Source: Spirosoma sp.
Lineage (GTDB): Bacteria > Bacteroidota > Bacteroidia > Cytophagales > Spirosomataceae
Reading direction: 5' to 3'
DNA length: 64,000 bases
NCBI RefSeq assembly: GCF_026391055.1
Contig: NZ_JAPLET010000031.1
Span: 289,219-353,218, forward strand
Part shown: positions 41,870-50,887 of the stretch, piece after piece
How positions within the stretch are numbered: the first letter of the stretch is position 1
Layout of the letters: the number at the start of each line of letters is the position of its first letter
Program-made: the position numbers and the translations under genes
Notes under the pieces: generated by a model
The model's input: only the letters and a program-made list of their open reading frames with translations
Database searches by the model: none
What the model was told of the DNA's origin: nothing

Positions 41870-42805
41870 TCACTTGACGGATACCACTTCGAGGTCAAAG
41901 CTAAGGGGCGAATATGGCGGAATCACGTAGGTTTGATTCTGGGCGGCTCCCGTTGCCCCATACCCCAGCGACGACGGGAAAATAACGGTTGCCTTGTCGC
42001 CTACTTTAAGTTTAGACAATCCCTCTTCAAAACCGGGTACATATTTCGATACGCCAACGGTTTTAGTATCGGTTCCGGTACCACCCGCAAAGCCGGTTGT
42101 AGCCCGCAGCAGTTTACCGGCAAAGTTTATCGTTATGGTTTGATTCGCCGTTGGGGTTGCACCGGTTGGATTATCTTTCGTTTTAATGAAGCGCAAACCC
42201 GTAGCCGTCTTCTCGGTAACCACCAGCTTGTTGGCAGCTATATAGTCATCAATCTGCTGATCTTCGGTCCGCGCCCGACGCATGGTAACGTCGAACCGAA
42301 CGGGCGAATTGGCAGGAACGGTGTTATCCGAGGAAGCCACATTACCAAAGGCAAGTAACGACGGCATGATCATGATGGCTGACTCACCCTCATGCATTTT
42401 TTTGATCCCCTCTTCCAGACCCGACTTCAATGAACCGGCAAAAAATGGGAAGTAGGCAGATGTTGTCGCATAGGCCGAATCCACTATTCTATCGGTAACG
42501 GCCGTTGTAGTGGTAACGGCCGTATTGCTTGGTCCATTCAATACATATAGCCTGTAATTGAACTCAATTTCCTGACCATAAGTCGGTACGACTGTTGAGG
42601 AACTGGGTACGGTTGTCTGGAAAAAAAGACCGGAAGCCGATGTCGTTCCCGAAAGGCCTTTACTAATCACATAATTGTTAATGTCGGTCTGATTAGCTTG
42701 AAAGACAGTGGCTGCATCGGCATTAGAGTCGATACTTTGTGGCTGGCAGGCTACCAGCCCGCCAATCAGCAATGCTCCCAAAATGGCAAAATGAAATGTA
42801 CGCAT
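41870..42805 (-). CDS. Lipoprotein with two FKBP-type peptidyl-prolyl isomerase domains (copy 2)
   Basis: This 311-residue lipoprotein from ATG 42805 (MRTFHFAILGALLIGGLVAC, lipidated Cys at about residue 20) is the paralogue of the gene at 40830-41717. The shared layout and phrases are VFxA, YxxSKGLxG, VRTEDQQIxxYxAANKL-like text and a GFEEGLSKLKVGDKATVIFPSSLGYG core. The second domain keeps the FKBP pattern; the first is divergent. The family catalyses prolyl isomerisation. A longer frame to 42877 lacks a signal peptide and is not favoured. Confidence 0.9.
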   Translation of the reverse strand: MRTFHFAILGALLIGGLVACQPQSIDSNADAATVFQANQTDINNYVISKGLSGTTSASGLFFQTTVPSSSTVVPTYGQEIEFNYRLYVLNGPSNTAVTTTTAVTDRIVDSAYATTSAYFPFFAGSLKSGLEEGIKKMHEGESAIMIMPSLLAFGNVASSDNTVPANSPVRFDVTMRRARTEDQQIDDYIAANKLVVTEKTATGLRFIKTKDNPTGATPTANQTITINFAGKLLRATTGFAGGTGTDTKTVGVSKYVPGFEEGLSKLKVGDKATVIFPSSLGYGATGAAQNQTYVIPPYSPLSFDLEVVSVK

Positions 42806-42894
42806 GAAGAAGAGTATAACTAAGAAAACATAAATACTACGCCCATTGACCCCAAAACGTGGCAAAAGGTTGTACATCCTCTGTTTTTTGTCGA

Positions 42895-43851
42895 TTAAGG
42901 GAGTAGTACCTGATCGATAATATGAATCACGCCATTGGTTGCCGGTATGTTACCCTGCTTGACAGTAGCGGTTGTTGTGTTCTTATTTCCTTTGATCGTT
43001 AGCAGATTCGCCGTCGACAATATGGTCAGTCGGTTTCCGCTAAGTAACGTGTTGAATGTACCCGTCTGAAACTGGTTGGAAAAAATCACACCGGACATTA
43101 CATGGTACAGCAGCAAATTTGTCAGTGTTTGCAGATTAACCGCGTTGATAGCTGCCAGATCGGTATAACCTGCTGACCTGAAAGCCGCATCATTCGGTGC
43201 GAATATAGTGACCAGGTTTGTCGATGCATCGTTGCTCAAGGTGGCTAACAGAGTGGGATTACTGGCAGCAACTCGATTTACGGCAGCCGTGAGCAGAGTA
43301 AGATTCGGATTGGTTTGAATAGCCGTCAATAAGTTGCCAACCGAAGGCGTCAATACCCGATCGATACTATGAATGTATCCGTTCGCCACCTGAATATCGG
43401 CCTGAATCACCTGGGCATTATTGACAAAGACCCTGCCATCCGATGCTTTGTTGATATAAGCAATGCCTTTGTCGGCCGTCGTTACCGGATTAAGTCCACC
43501 CGGAATTGCCGATGCAGGTACAGGTCCCTCCAGCACATGATACAATAATAAAGTCCGTACCTGCTCTTTCGACAACGTGACAATAGACGTTGGCGAGCCA
43601 TACCCGGCTGCCTGAAAAGCAGCATCGTTGGGCGCAAAAAGCGTCAGATTACCTCCTTTGAGCAAGTCACCCACCTCTGCATAGGTAACAGCAGCCCGCA
43701 GTATCGAAAATTGACTGTCTTCCAGGATACGGTCAGTAATTGTCTGGGGAGTGGCGACGGTATCATCACTTTTTGTGCAGCCTGTTAAAACCGTCAGTAC
43801 CAGAAAAAGTACAGACATCAGACGGGTACCTTTCAAAAAAAGAGCGTTCAT
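42895..43851 (-). CDS. Lipoprotein with two fasciclin (FAS1) domains
   Basis: This 318-residue lipoprotein (signal with lipobox VLTGC, lipidated Cys at about residue 25) has two FAS1 domains (about 40-175 and 180-318). Each carries the FAPNDAAF motif (NLTLFAPNDAAFQAAGY and VTIFAPNDAAFRSAGY) and the LLYHV motif, and ends with a VIHIIDQVLLP-type strand. FAS1 proteins act in adhesion on the cell surface. A start at Met12 (43818) is possible. It is the first gene after the divergent uppS region. Confidence 0.92.
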   Translation of the reverse strand: MNALFLKGTRLMSVLFLVLTVLTGCTKSDDTVATPQTITDRILEDSQFSILRAAVTYAEVGDLLKGGNLTLFAPNDAAFQAAGYGSPTSIVTLSKEQVRTLLLYHVLEGPVPASAIPGGLNPVTTADKGIAYINKASDGRVFVNNAQVIQADIQVANGYIHSIDRVLTPSVGNLLTAIQTNPNLTLLTAAVNRVAASNPTLLATLSNDASTNLVTIFAPNDAAFRSAGYTDLAAINAVNLQTLTNLLLYHVMSGVIFSNQFQTGTFNTLLSGNRLTILSTANLLTIKGNKNTTTATVKQGNIPATNGVIHIIDQVLLP

Positions 43852-43920
43852 ACGAAAGCAAATCGAGTTATTAAGAATCTGTCACTACAAACGAAAACTC
43901 TCAGCCTGTAGTCTTTGCGG

Positions 43921-43928
43921 CAAAGATA
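43921..43928 (-). promoter_or_regulatory. Candidate -7 box for the FAS1 gene
   Basis: On the minus strand this reads TATCTTTG, 69 bases before ATG 43851. Sequence further upstream on this strand is the repeat array, with no TTTG at the -33 distance. Confidence 0.4.
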
Positions 43929-43930
43929 CA

Positions 43931-44033
43931 GTAAGTGAGGCAGTAAGCGGCTTACTGACTTACCTGACTTACCAACTTAGGCAAAGACGCTTACCGACTT
44001 ATTAACTTACCAACTTACTGACTCACTTACCGA
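43931..44033. repeat. Octamer array CTTACYRA with terminal inverted repeat
   Basis: Octamers CTTACCGA (43990), CTTATTAA (43998), CTTACCAA (44006), CTTACTGA (44014) and CTTACCGA (44026) follow an earlier run (43951-43975) with the same words. The outer ends 43931-43947 and 44014-44030 are inverted with 16 of 17 matches. The array fills the divergent promoter region of the FAS1 gene and uppS. Confidence 0.75.
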
Positions 44034-44044
44034 CTAAAATTCCG

Positions 44045-44052
44045 TATCTTCG
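44045..44052 (+). promoter_or_regulatory. Candidate -7 box for uppS
   Basis: TATCTTCG matches seven of eight consensus-type positions, 37 bases before the uppS ATG. No -33 TTTG was seen. Confidence 0.35.
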
Positions 44053-44089
44053 CGGTCTTGTTAACTTTTGTTAAAACTCCCCCATTGGG

Positions 44090-44827
44090 ATGAAGGAACA
44101 TATTGACCCGAGCAATCTACCCCAGCACATAGCCGTTATCATGGACGGGAACGGACGTTGGGCAAAACGGCAGGGCCTTGCCAGGGTGTTTGGCCACAAC
44201 AGCGCCATAAAGGCCGTACGCGAAGTGACGGAAGGATGCGCTGAATTGGGTGTAAAATACCTGACTCTTTACGCTTTTTCAACCGAGAACTGGAATCGCC
44301 CCAAATACGAAGTAGACGCGTTGATGACGCTGCTGGTTCGGACCATACGGGGAGAAATCAAGACGCTCATGGACAACAACGTGCGGCTGGCAACCATTGG
44401 CCATACGGAAAGTTTGCCCGGCGACTGCCAGCGCGAGTTAGCCGAAGCCATGCGTGAAACCAGTCAGAATACCGGTTTAACACTCATACTGGCGTTAAGC
44501 TACAGCGGCCGCTGGGAGATTCTGGAAGCAGCCAGACAGTTGGCTGCCGATGTGCGCGATGGCAAACTGACACCGGATCAGATTGATGAAACCACCTTTG
44601 GTCAGCATCTTTCCACGAAGGGTATACCCGACCCCGAACTGATGATCCGAACCAGTGGTGAAATGCGTATCAGTAACTTTATGCTGTGGCAACTGGCTTA
44701 CTCCGAGTTGTATATGCCCGATTTGCTCTGGCCCGATTTCCGCAAGGAACATTTGTATAATGCCATAGTAAGTTACCAGCAGCGTGAACGGCGGTTTGGA
44801 AAAACTAGTGAACAATTGGTCAAGTAA
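44090..44827 (+). CDS. uppS: Undecaprenyl diphosphate synthase
   Basis: UppS extends FPP with eight isoprenes in cis to make the carrier lipid of peptidoglycan and O-antigen. The 245-residue protein has the family motifs: IMDGNGRWAKRQGL near residue 17 (catalytic Asp), LTLYAFSTENWNRP near 65, YSGRWEI near 142 and a C-terminal DPELMIRTSGEMRISNFMLWQ near 181. The motif Arg residues that bind the diphosphate are intact. It heads the uppS-bamA-ompH-ompH cluster common in Bacteroidota. Confidence 0.96.
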   Translation: MKEHIDPSNLPQHIAVIMDGNGRWAKRQGLARVFGHNSAIKAVREVTEGCAELGVKYLTLYAFSTENWNRPKYEVDALMTLLVRTIRGEIKTLMDNNVRLATIGHTESLPGDCQRELAEAMRETSQNTGLTLILALSYSGRWEILEAARQLAADVRDGKLTPDQIDETTFGQHLSTKGIPDPELMIRTSGEMRISNFMLWQLAYSELYMPDLLWPDFRKEHLYNAIVSYQQRERRFGKTSEQLVK

Positions 44828-44937
44828 GACAGAAGGGGTAATTTTTGCGGACGAACCGGCAAAAAAACTGGGGCACAATCCAACCCTTTTGCTTTATCTG
44901 GAGTCCTGACAATCAATAACATATTAGCTATTATAAC

Positions 44938-47535
44938 TTGGAACACCGTATAAAATACCTAGTAGGAGCCGTTTGCCTGCTTGTCAGTCTATTGCCTGCT
45001 CAAGCCTGGGCTCAGGTACGTGTCGGCGTTGGTCGCGACACTCCCGCCCAGACGGAAACGAACGATCTGCTCAACTACGCCAATCCCAAAGAATACGAAA
45101 TTGCCGGGTTGAGCGTAACGGGAACCCGGTATCTCGATCCGAACTCGCTGGTTTCGCTCGGGGGATTGAAAGTGGGCGACAAAATCCGCATTCCGGGCGA
45201 AGCCATCGGCTCATCGGTGCGAAAGCTCATGGAGTCGGGCCTGCTGGACAACGTAGAGCTGTTTGCTACCAATGCCACTGACAACAAAGTGACCCTTATG
45301 TTCAAAGTGCTGGAACGACCCCGCCTTTATCGGGTTAGCTTCATGGGCATCAAAAAAGGTGAACAGGACAATCTGAAAGACAAGGTGAAGCTTAACTTGG
45401 GTAAAATCGTGACTAATACGATTATTAAAAACACCCAGATGGCAACGCGTAAATATTTTGTTGACAAGGGGTATCTGAACACCAAGGTAAAAATCACGAC
45501 CATCCCCGACAGCACCCGGAATAATGCAACCATGCGCGTACTGGTTGATAAAGGGCAGAAAGTAAAAATTGCAAAAATCAACTTCGAGGGAATTGAGGAA
45601 GTAGAAGAGTCGGCGGTGCGCATGAAGATGAAAGGCACCAAAGAACAACGCTTTGGCCGGGTGTTTACACCGTCGAAATTCGTTCCCAAAAAATACGAAG
45701 AAGACAAACAGAAGCTGATCGAGTATTATAACAAACTCGGTTACCGCGATGCCACTATAGAAGAAGATACCGTCATTAACAACGGCGGAAACAGCAACAC
45801 GATTACCATCAACATGAAGGTAAGCGAGGGGCGTCAGTATTATTACCGTAATATCGACTTCTCGGGCAACTACCTTTATACCGCCGATCAGCTTCGTTCG
45901 GTACTGGGTATAACCAAAGGAGACATTTACAATCCCGAGGATTTGGACAAGCGCCTGAACGGTAATCCGGGACAGGATTTAAGCTCTCAATACATGGACC
46001 TGGGCTATCTGTATTACAATGCCCAGCCCATCGAAAGGGCCATTGAAGGTGACTCAATTGATCTTGAAATTCGTATTTTCGAGGGCAAACAGGCTACCAT
46101 TAACAAGGTTATTCTGAACGGAAACACGAAAACCAGCGATCACGTGGTGATGCGTACCATTCGTACGTTGCCCGGTCAGAAGTTCTCAAAAACCAACCTG
46201 ATCCGTACCCAGCGCGAGCTGTCAACGCTTGGCTATTTTGACCCCGAGAAAATTGGCATCAATCCCGTTCCGCAGAACGATGGAACTGTTGATATCGAAT
46301 ACACCGTAGAAGAGAAACCATCCGACCAGATCGAGCTATCGGGCGGCTGGGGTGGTTATGTAGGCTTCGTCGGAACACTCGGTTTAACGTTCAATAACTT
46401 CTCGGCCCGTAACATTCCAAACATGAAGGCCTGGCGTCCCTTGCCAGCCGGAGATGGTCAGCGGGTGCAGTTGCGCTTTCAGGCGAACGGTTCACAATAT
46501 CAGGTATACTCGTTGTCCTTCACCGAGCCCTGGTTAGGTGGCCGAAAACCCAATGCGCTGTCGGTAAGTGCCAGCCATACGGTCTATAAAACATTTTACG
46601 ACCCTTCGAATCCATACAGTATTTATCAAAGTCTGAAAGGTCGCACGCCAACCGGATCATATACCAACACGGCGGTTACCATTGGCTTGGGTCGTCAGTT
46701 AAAAGTCCCCGACGATTACTTCAGCTTGAGCAATTCGATTTCGTTTCAGCGGTATGACCTGAACAACCTCGATCTGTTCTACATCGGCTACAAGGACGGT
46801 ATTTCCAACAACATTACTTTTAATACCACCCTGTCGCGGAACAGTATTGATAACCCGCAGTTCCCGCGTGCCGGTTCGTCGTTTACGCTGAGTGGTTCGT
46901 TTACACCACCTTATTCGGCCTGGCGTACAACCACCGCAACGGAGGCACCAAAAGACAAGTATAAGTTTGTGGAATACCACAAATGGATGTTCGACGCCAG
47001 TTGGTTCCAGACTGTTTTTGGTAAACTGGTGTTGAATACCCGTGCTCACCTGGGCTTCCTGGGCAGCTACAATAAGCGCACATCCATCGGGCCATTTGAG
47101 CGATTTGTACTGGGTGGTTCGGGATTGGCCGGGCAGGGCCAGTTTGCCTTAGCGCAGGACATTATCGGTCTGCGCGGCTACGATGACAGAAGCGTGTATA
47201 CCGCCGATTATGATCGCGCTGTTGATGCTACCTCCCGTAGCCAGGGTGGCGTTGTATACAACAAGTTTGTTGCCGAGTTGCGCTACCCGGTTTCGCTGAA
47301 CCCGTCGGCGACCATTTTCGTGCTAACCTTCCTGGAGGCTGGTAACAACTGGGGAAGCTACAAGCAGTATAACCCGTTCGATCTGAAACGGTCGGCTGGT
47401 TTCGGTGCACGTATTTTTATGCCGGCGTTTGGTCTGATTGGTATTGACTACGGCTACGGTTTCGACAAGATTCCGGGCGTAAAAGACAAAGCTTCCGGTC
47501 AATTCCACTTCACGATTGGCCAGCAGATTAGATAA
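44938..47535 (+). CDS. bamA: Outer-membrane assembly factor BamA (TTG start)
   Basis: BamA inserts beta-barrel proteins into the outer membrane. The 865-residue protein has a signal peptide (MEHRIKYLVGAVCLLVSLLPAQAWA), then five POTRA domains (about 50-470), then the 16-stranded barrel (about 480-865). The conserved barrel segment GFGARIFMPAFGLIGIDYGYGFD and a closing aromatic strand (FHFTIGQQIR) are present. The start must be TTG at 44938. An in-frame stop lies at 44917, no ATG lies between, and the next Met falls well inside the mature protein. It is separated from uppS by 110 bases. Confidence 0.93.
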   Translation: MEHRIKYLVGAVCLLVSLLPAQAWAQVRVGVGRDTPAQTETNDLLNYANPKEYEIAGLSVTGTRYLDPNSLVSLGGLKVGDKIRIPGEAIGSSVRKLMESGLLDNVELFATNATDNKVTLMFKVLERPRLYRVSFMGIKKGEQDNLKDKVKLNLGKIVTNTIIKNTQMATRKYFVDKGYLNTKVKITTIPDSTRNNATMRVLVDKGQKVKIAKINFEGIEEVEESAVRMKMKGTKEQRFGRVFTPSKFVPKKYEEDKQKLIEYYNKLGYRDATIEEDTVINNGGNSNTITINMKVSEGRQYYYRNIDFSGNYLYTADQLRSVLGITKGDIYNPEDLDKRLNGNPGQDLSSQYMDLGYLYYNAQPIERAIEGDSIDLEIRIFEGKQATINKVILNGNTKTSDHVVMRTIRTLPGQKFSKTNLIRTQRELSTLGYFDPEKIGINPVPQNDGTVDIEYTVEEKPSDQIELSGGWGGYVGFVGTLGLTFNNFSARNIPNMKAWRPLPAGDGQRVQLRFQANGSQYQVYSLSFTEPWLGGRKPNALSVSASHTVYKTFYDPSNPYSIYQSLKGRTPTGSYTNTAVTIGLGRQLKVPDDYFSLSNSISFQRYDLNNLDLFYIGYKDGISNNITFNTTLSRNSIDNPQFPRAGSSFTLSGSFTPPYSAWRTTTATEAPKDKYKFVEYHKWMFDASWFQTVFGKLVLNTRAHLGFLGSYNKRTSIGPFERFVLGGSGLAGQGQFALAQDIIGLRGYDDRSVYTADYDRAVDATSRSQGGVVYNKFVAELRYPVSLNPSATIFVLTFLEAGNNWGSYKQYNPFDLKRSAGFGARIFMPAFGLIGIDYGYGFDKIPGVKDKASGQFHFTIGQQIR

Positions 47536-47685
47536 GATTGAGGCAAATTAAACGTTTAGTAGATTTACAAAGCACGAATGGCGATTTACGATGTAGTACA
47601 GATTAACCAATCGTAAGTCGTCAATTTTGCTTCACAAATCCATTTGACAATCAATCAGTTCCTGCAAATATTTGAGGCATAATCA

Positions 47686-48258
47686 ATGAAGAAAGCCCTA
47701 TTTTTCGTACTTTTGTGCGCTGTTTGGGCATCGACGCCCGCACAAGCACAGAAATTTGGGTACGTAGATACTGAGTTCATTTTCAGCAAAATGCCCGAGT
47801 ATCAGAAGGCACTGGGTGAAATCGACAAGTTTGCCGATAAGTGGTCGAAAGATATTCAGGATAAATACGTTGAGATTGACAAATTGCAGAAAGCGTATCA
47901 GGCAGAGGAGATTCTACTAACCGAAGACATGAAGCGCGAGCGGCTACGTGCCATTAGCGACAAAGAGCGAGAAGCAAGGGATTACAACAATAAAGTGTTT
48001 GGGTATCAGGGGCTTCTTTTCGAGAAGAAAAAAGAGTTGATGAAATCCCCGATGGAGTTAGTAAACCGGGCCGTTGAAAAAGTGTGTTTGCAGAAGAAAC
48101 TGGACTTTATGTTCGACAAAGCGTCTGACTTTGTTATGCTCTACACGAACCCAAGGCACGATTATTCGGATTATGTAATGGAAGAGTTGGGACTTGACAT
48201 TAAACCAACGGCTACCAACAGTAATCCAATCAATAACACAACCACAAAACCTAAGTAA
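47686..48258 (+). CDS. OmpH/Skp-family periplasmic chaperone (copy 1)
   Basis: Skp-like chaperones hold unfolded outer-membrane proteins on their way to BamA. This 190-residue protein has a signal peptide (residues 1-22, ending AQAQ) and the opening KFGYVDTEFIFSKMPEYQKAL. Two long charged helices follow (about 45-130) and then an end rich in Asn and Thr. It lies 150 bases downstream of bamA and 18 bases before a second copy, consistent with one transcript. Confidence 0.92.
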   Translation: MKKALFFVLLCAVWASTPAQAQKFGYVDTEFIFSKMPEYQKALGEIDKFADKWSKDIQDKYVEIDKLQKAYQAEEILLTEDMKRERLRAISDKEREARDYNNKVFGYQGLLFEKKKELMKSPMELVNRAVEKVCLQKKLDFMFDKASDFVMLYTNPRHDYSDYVMEELGLDIKPTATNSNPINNTTTKPK

Positions 48259-48276
48259 TACAAACAATAATTTGAG

Positions 48277-48939
48277 ATGAAGAAAAACCTCGTCATTGCG
48301 TTTGCAGCAGCTCTGCTATTGGGCGGTTTAAACGCACAGGCTCAAGCCCAAACGACAACACCGGCTACGACAGCTTCTGCTGGTCCATTGAAGTTAGGCT
48401 ATACCAATATCGATTACATCCTTTCGCAAACTCCTGAAGCAAAAGATATTCAGAATCAGTTAACCATTCAGCGTACGCAATCGGAAAACGAACTGAAGCG
48501 GATGCAGAAAGAACTGGAAGACAAATACGGTGCCTACGAAAAAGGAGCCGCTCAGATGTCGGATGTGATCCGAAAAGACCGCGAAACTGAATTACAGGGA
48601 CTTCAGGCCCGGATTCAGGAGTTTGGTCGCACGGCTGAGCAATCGCTGCAAACGAAATACCAGCAGTTGGTAAACCCGGTTGTGCAGAAAATCCAGAAAG
48701 GTATTGATGCTGTTGCTAAAGAAAACGGCTATCAGTATGTGTTCAACCTGGATGCAGGTGCCAACACCATTCCTATTTTGCTGGTTGCTCCCGAAGACAA
48801 CAACATCACGGAGTTGGTTCTGAAAAAATTGGGCATCGATCCTGCAAAAGCCGCTGCCGCTGCTAAACCAGCTACCACTGGTGGCAGTGCACCAGCAGCC
48901 GCTAAGCCTACGGGCTCTGCTACGCCGAAGAAAAACTAA
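48277..48939 (+). CDS. OmpH/Skp-family periplasmic chaperone (copy 2)
   Basis: This 220-residue paralogue has a signal peptide (about residues 1-24, ending AQAQ) and the family opening LKLGYTNIDYILSQTPEAKDIQ. A coiled-coil tentacle region follows (about 58-140), with a C-terminal Ala/Lys/Pro-rich tail. Tandem ompH genes after bamA are typical of Bacteroidota. The tail is more extended than in E. coli Skp. A perfect terminator follows its stop, which ends the cluster. Confidence 0.92.
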   Translation: MKKNLVIAFAAALLLGGLNAQAQAQTTTPATTASAGPLKLGYTNIDYILSQTPEAKDIQNQLTIQRTQSENELKRMQKELEDKYGAYEKGAAQMSDVIRKDRETELQGLQARIQEFGRTAEQSLQTKYQQLVNPVVQKIQKGIDAVAKENGYQYVFNLDAGANTIPILLVAPEDNNITELVLKKLGIDPAKAAAAAKPATTGGSAPAAAKPTGSATPKKN

Positions 48940-48952
48940 GGTTTGTTCACCA

Positions 48953-49010
48953 GGACGTTAACGAAAAATCGCTTCTTCAGAGATGGGGAAGCGATTTTTC
49001 GTTAACGTCC
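48953..49010 (+). terminator. Perfect 23-bp terminator after the Skp genes
   Basis: Arms 48953-48975 and 48988-49010 are exact complements around a 12-nt loop. The stem contains an A-run and T-run (GAAAAATCGC/GCGATTTTTC). Confidence 0.93.
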
Positions 49011-49215
49011 CGGCAACTATCCATACCTCAATAAAAATAATGCATCAAAAAATAATCTCTGTATAGCCTTATTACTTCCCGGAGAAGTATAATTATTACG
49101 AGTAAAAACGGTATTAATGCTAAGAAAAGTCTTAAAACTGCTTTATAAAGTAACCCGGACAAAATCTTCGGCTTATTTTTACGTTTCTCAAAACAGACCA
49201 CCATTGACTGTCGTT

Positions 49216-50802
49216 ATGAACCGAACTGCCGGTATAGTAGCGTGCATGTTATCGACTATTACAATTGGTAGCATCCATGCGCAGGATTCCAGATCATTAC
49301 AACTACTCTTACCCACCCAAACTAATTGGAACGTGGTGCATGAAGGCAGCACGGTACGATTTGATTTAAAAGCCACTGGGGCGTCTACAGACACGCTTAC
49401 CTTTGGCTTTGGAAATGACCGGCAGGAAGGCATGCAACTGGACTCACTGGGGCATTTTAGCTGGACACCCGGCTTCGATTTGGCCGACCGTATTCAGACG
49501 ACAAAAACCTATCCGGTTAGCTTTGAAGTTCGAAACCAACACGGGCAAACAGCAACGCAGAGTATCGACTTTAAGGTAATTCATGTAAACCGTCCACCGG
49601 TTATTGGCGAGCTACGGCCATTTTACGTGAGCTACCGTACGCAGAACACGTACAAGATGGATTCGCAGATAGTCCGTGACGACGATGGCGACCCTATCGT
49701 TTTCATCCCGATTGCCGACCAGATGCCCGAAGGCAGTAAACTGTCGTCGCAGGGAGAGTTTACCTGGACATTATCCCTCAATCAATTCAATAAACTGAAG
49801 CAGGCACATCAGTATATAGAGTTCTGGGTAGAAGATCAACCTGCCAAAACACGCACCAAAGGCAGATTGAAAGTGGAGGTGACGGCCATGGACTTACCGC
49901 CTGATATCGCCGTAATTCCTAAAGACACCTATTATAAACTGAAGGAAAATGCGACGGTCAACCTCAAGTTTTATCTCTCTGATCCAAATGGCGACGACGA
50001 TATTACGGCCTTTGGCTTTTTATCAGATAATCAGCAGATTCCCAAAACAGCTTTAGTTAAAAACACCGATAACCAGTACGAGTTCATCTGGCAGCCAGGC
50101 TACGACTTTGTAAAAGATCCTTACGATTCACTAGGTGTTACCGTAACCTTCTATGTGCTTGACAAAGCACAGAACCGGGAGGAGCGTCGGATTAACTTTA
50201 CCGTGCTCAATACAATTAACGAAGCCGAAAAAGATCGTTATTATTATAATCAGTATCGTCAGCTGCTGGTACAGGCCTGGGGACTCGTTGAACAGTTAAG
50301 CGATAAGGAAGAGCAACTTAAGCACGACTACAAAAAAGCCAAAGGTGGTAAGCGTAACCGTTCTGTAGCCAATGCGTCGCTGGGTGCTGTTACGGGCGTA
50401 ACTCCGGCCGTAACAGGATCGAGTACTAGCGCAGAAGCGCAGAAAAATGGCCGCCTTATTTCGGCTATTGGGGGTACCGCAGTTTTGACTATGGGGACGC
50501 TGGAAGCAACGGAGGTTATTGGTAAGTCAATGAAAGATTTGCTCGATCGCTACAATTATGTATTGGGAAAGCGAAGCGAATTACAAAATAAAGGCGATGT
50601 GTTTGCCCGGGAGTTTGCGCTGAAATCAGCTCGTCGCAGTGGCGAGTTTATCAAAAAACTGGACGACTTCCGTAACTCGATGAGCCTGAGCGGCCTGGTT
50701 GCCCTGGAGCTGGACGCGAACTGGCAAACCAAAAAGGAAGCGAATGATAAAGCGCTCAAGCGTAGATTTAAAGACTTTACGCCACTGGAGGAAACGCAAT
50801 AA
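49216..50802 (+). CDS. Secreted Ig-like/cadherin-like repeat protein
   Basis: This 528-residue protein from ATG 49216 has a signal peptide (MNRTAGIVACMLSTITIGSIHAQ). About three Ig-like or dystroglycan-type repeats follow, with motifs such as VHEGSTVRFDLKA, SLGHFSWTPGF, VNRPPVIGEL, SSQGEFTWTLS and SDPNGDDDITAFGF. The last 190 residues lose this pattern and include a coiled coil, a Gly/Ala-rich stretch (ISAIGGTAVLTMGTLEATEV) that may be membrane-associated, and a helical end. I know of no function. A frame from 49117 adds 33 residues before the signal peptide and is unlikely. Confidence 0.8.
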   Translation: MNRTAGIVACMLSTITIGSIHAQDSRSLQLLLPTQTNWNVVHEGSTVRFDLKATGASTDTLTFGFGNDRQEGMQLDSLGHFSWTPGFDLADRIQTTKTYPVSFEVRNQHGQTATQSIDFKVIHVNRPPVIGELRPFYVSYRTQNTYKMDSQIVRDDDGDPIVFIPIADQMPEGSKLSSQGEFTWTLSLNQFNKLKQAHQYIEFWVEDQPAKTRTKGRLKVEVTAMDLPPDIAVIPKDTYYKLKENATVNLKFYLSDPNGDDDITAFGFLSDNQQIPKTALVKNTDNQYEFIWQPGYDFVKDPYDSLGVTVTFYVLDKAQNREERRINFTVLNTINEAEKDRYYYNQYRQLLVQAWGLVEQLSDKEEQLKHDYKKAKGGKRNRSVANASLGAVTGVTPAVTGSSTSAEAQKNGRLISAIGGTAVLTMGTLEATEVIGKSMKDLLDRYNYVLGKRSELQNKGDVFAREFALKSARRSGEFIKKLDDFRNSMSLSGLVALELDANWQTKKEANDKALKRRFKDFTPLEETQ

Positions 50803-50810
50803 GGAGTATG

Positions 50811-50878
50811 CAGTAGTTGGTTGGCTAACGCCTTAAGACGGCTGATACCAGCCGATTACGATAGCCAGCCAACTACTG
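50811..50878. terminator. 17-bp inverted repeat with inner hairpin
   Basis: Arms 50811-50827 and 50862-50878 match at 16 of 17 positions. A second hairpin CGGCTG-ATAC-CAGCCG (50839-50854) sits inside. It separates convergent genes. Confidence 0.8.
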
Positions 50879-50887
50879 TGTGCACGT

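Noticed and set aside
43931..44033. Possible CRISPR array
   Set aside because: The units are 8 bases long and touch each other without spacers; no cas genes are present.
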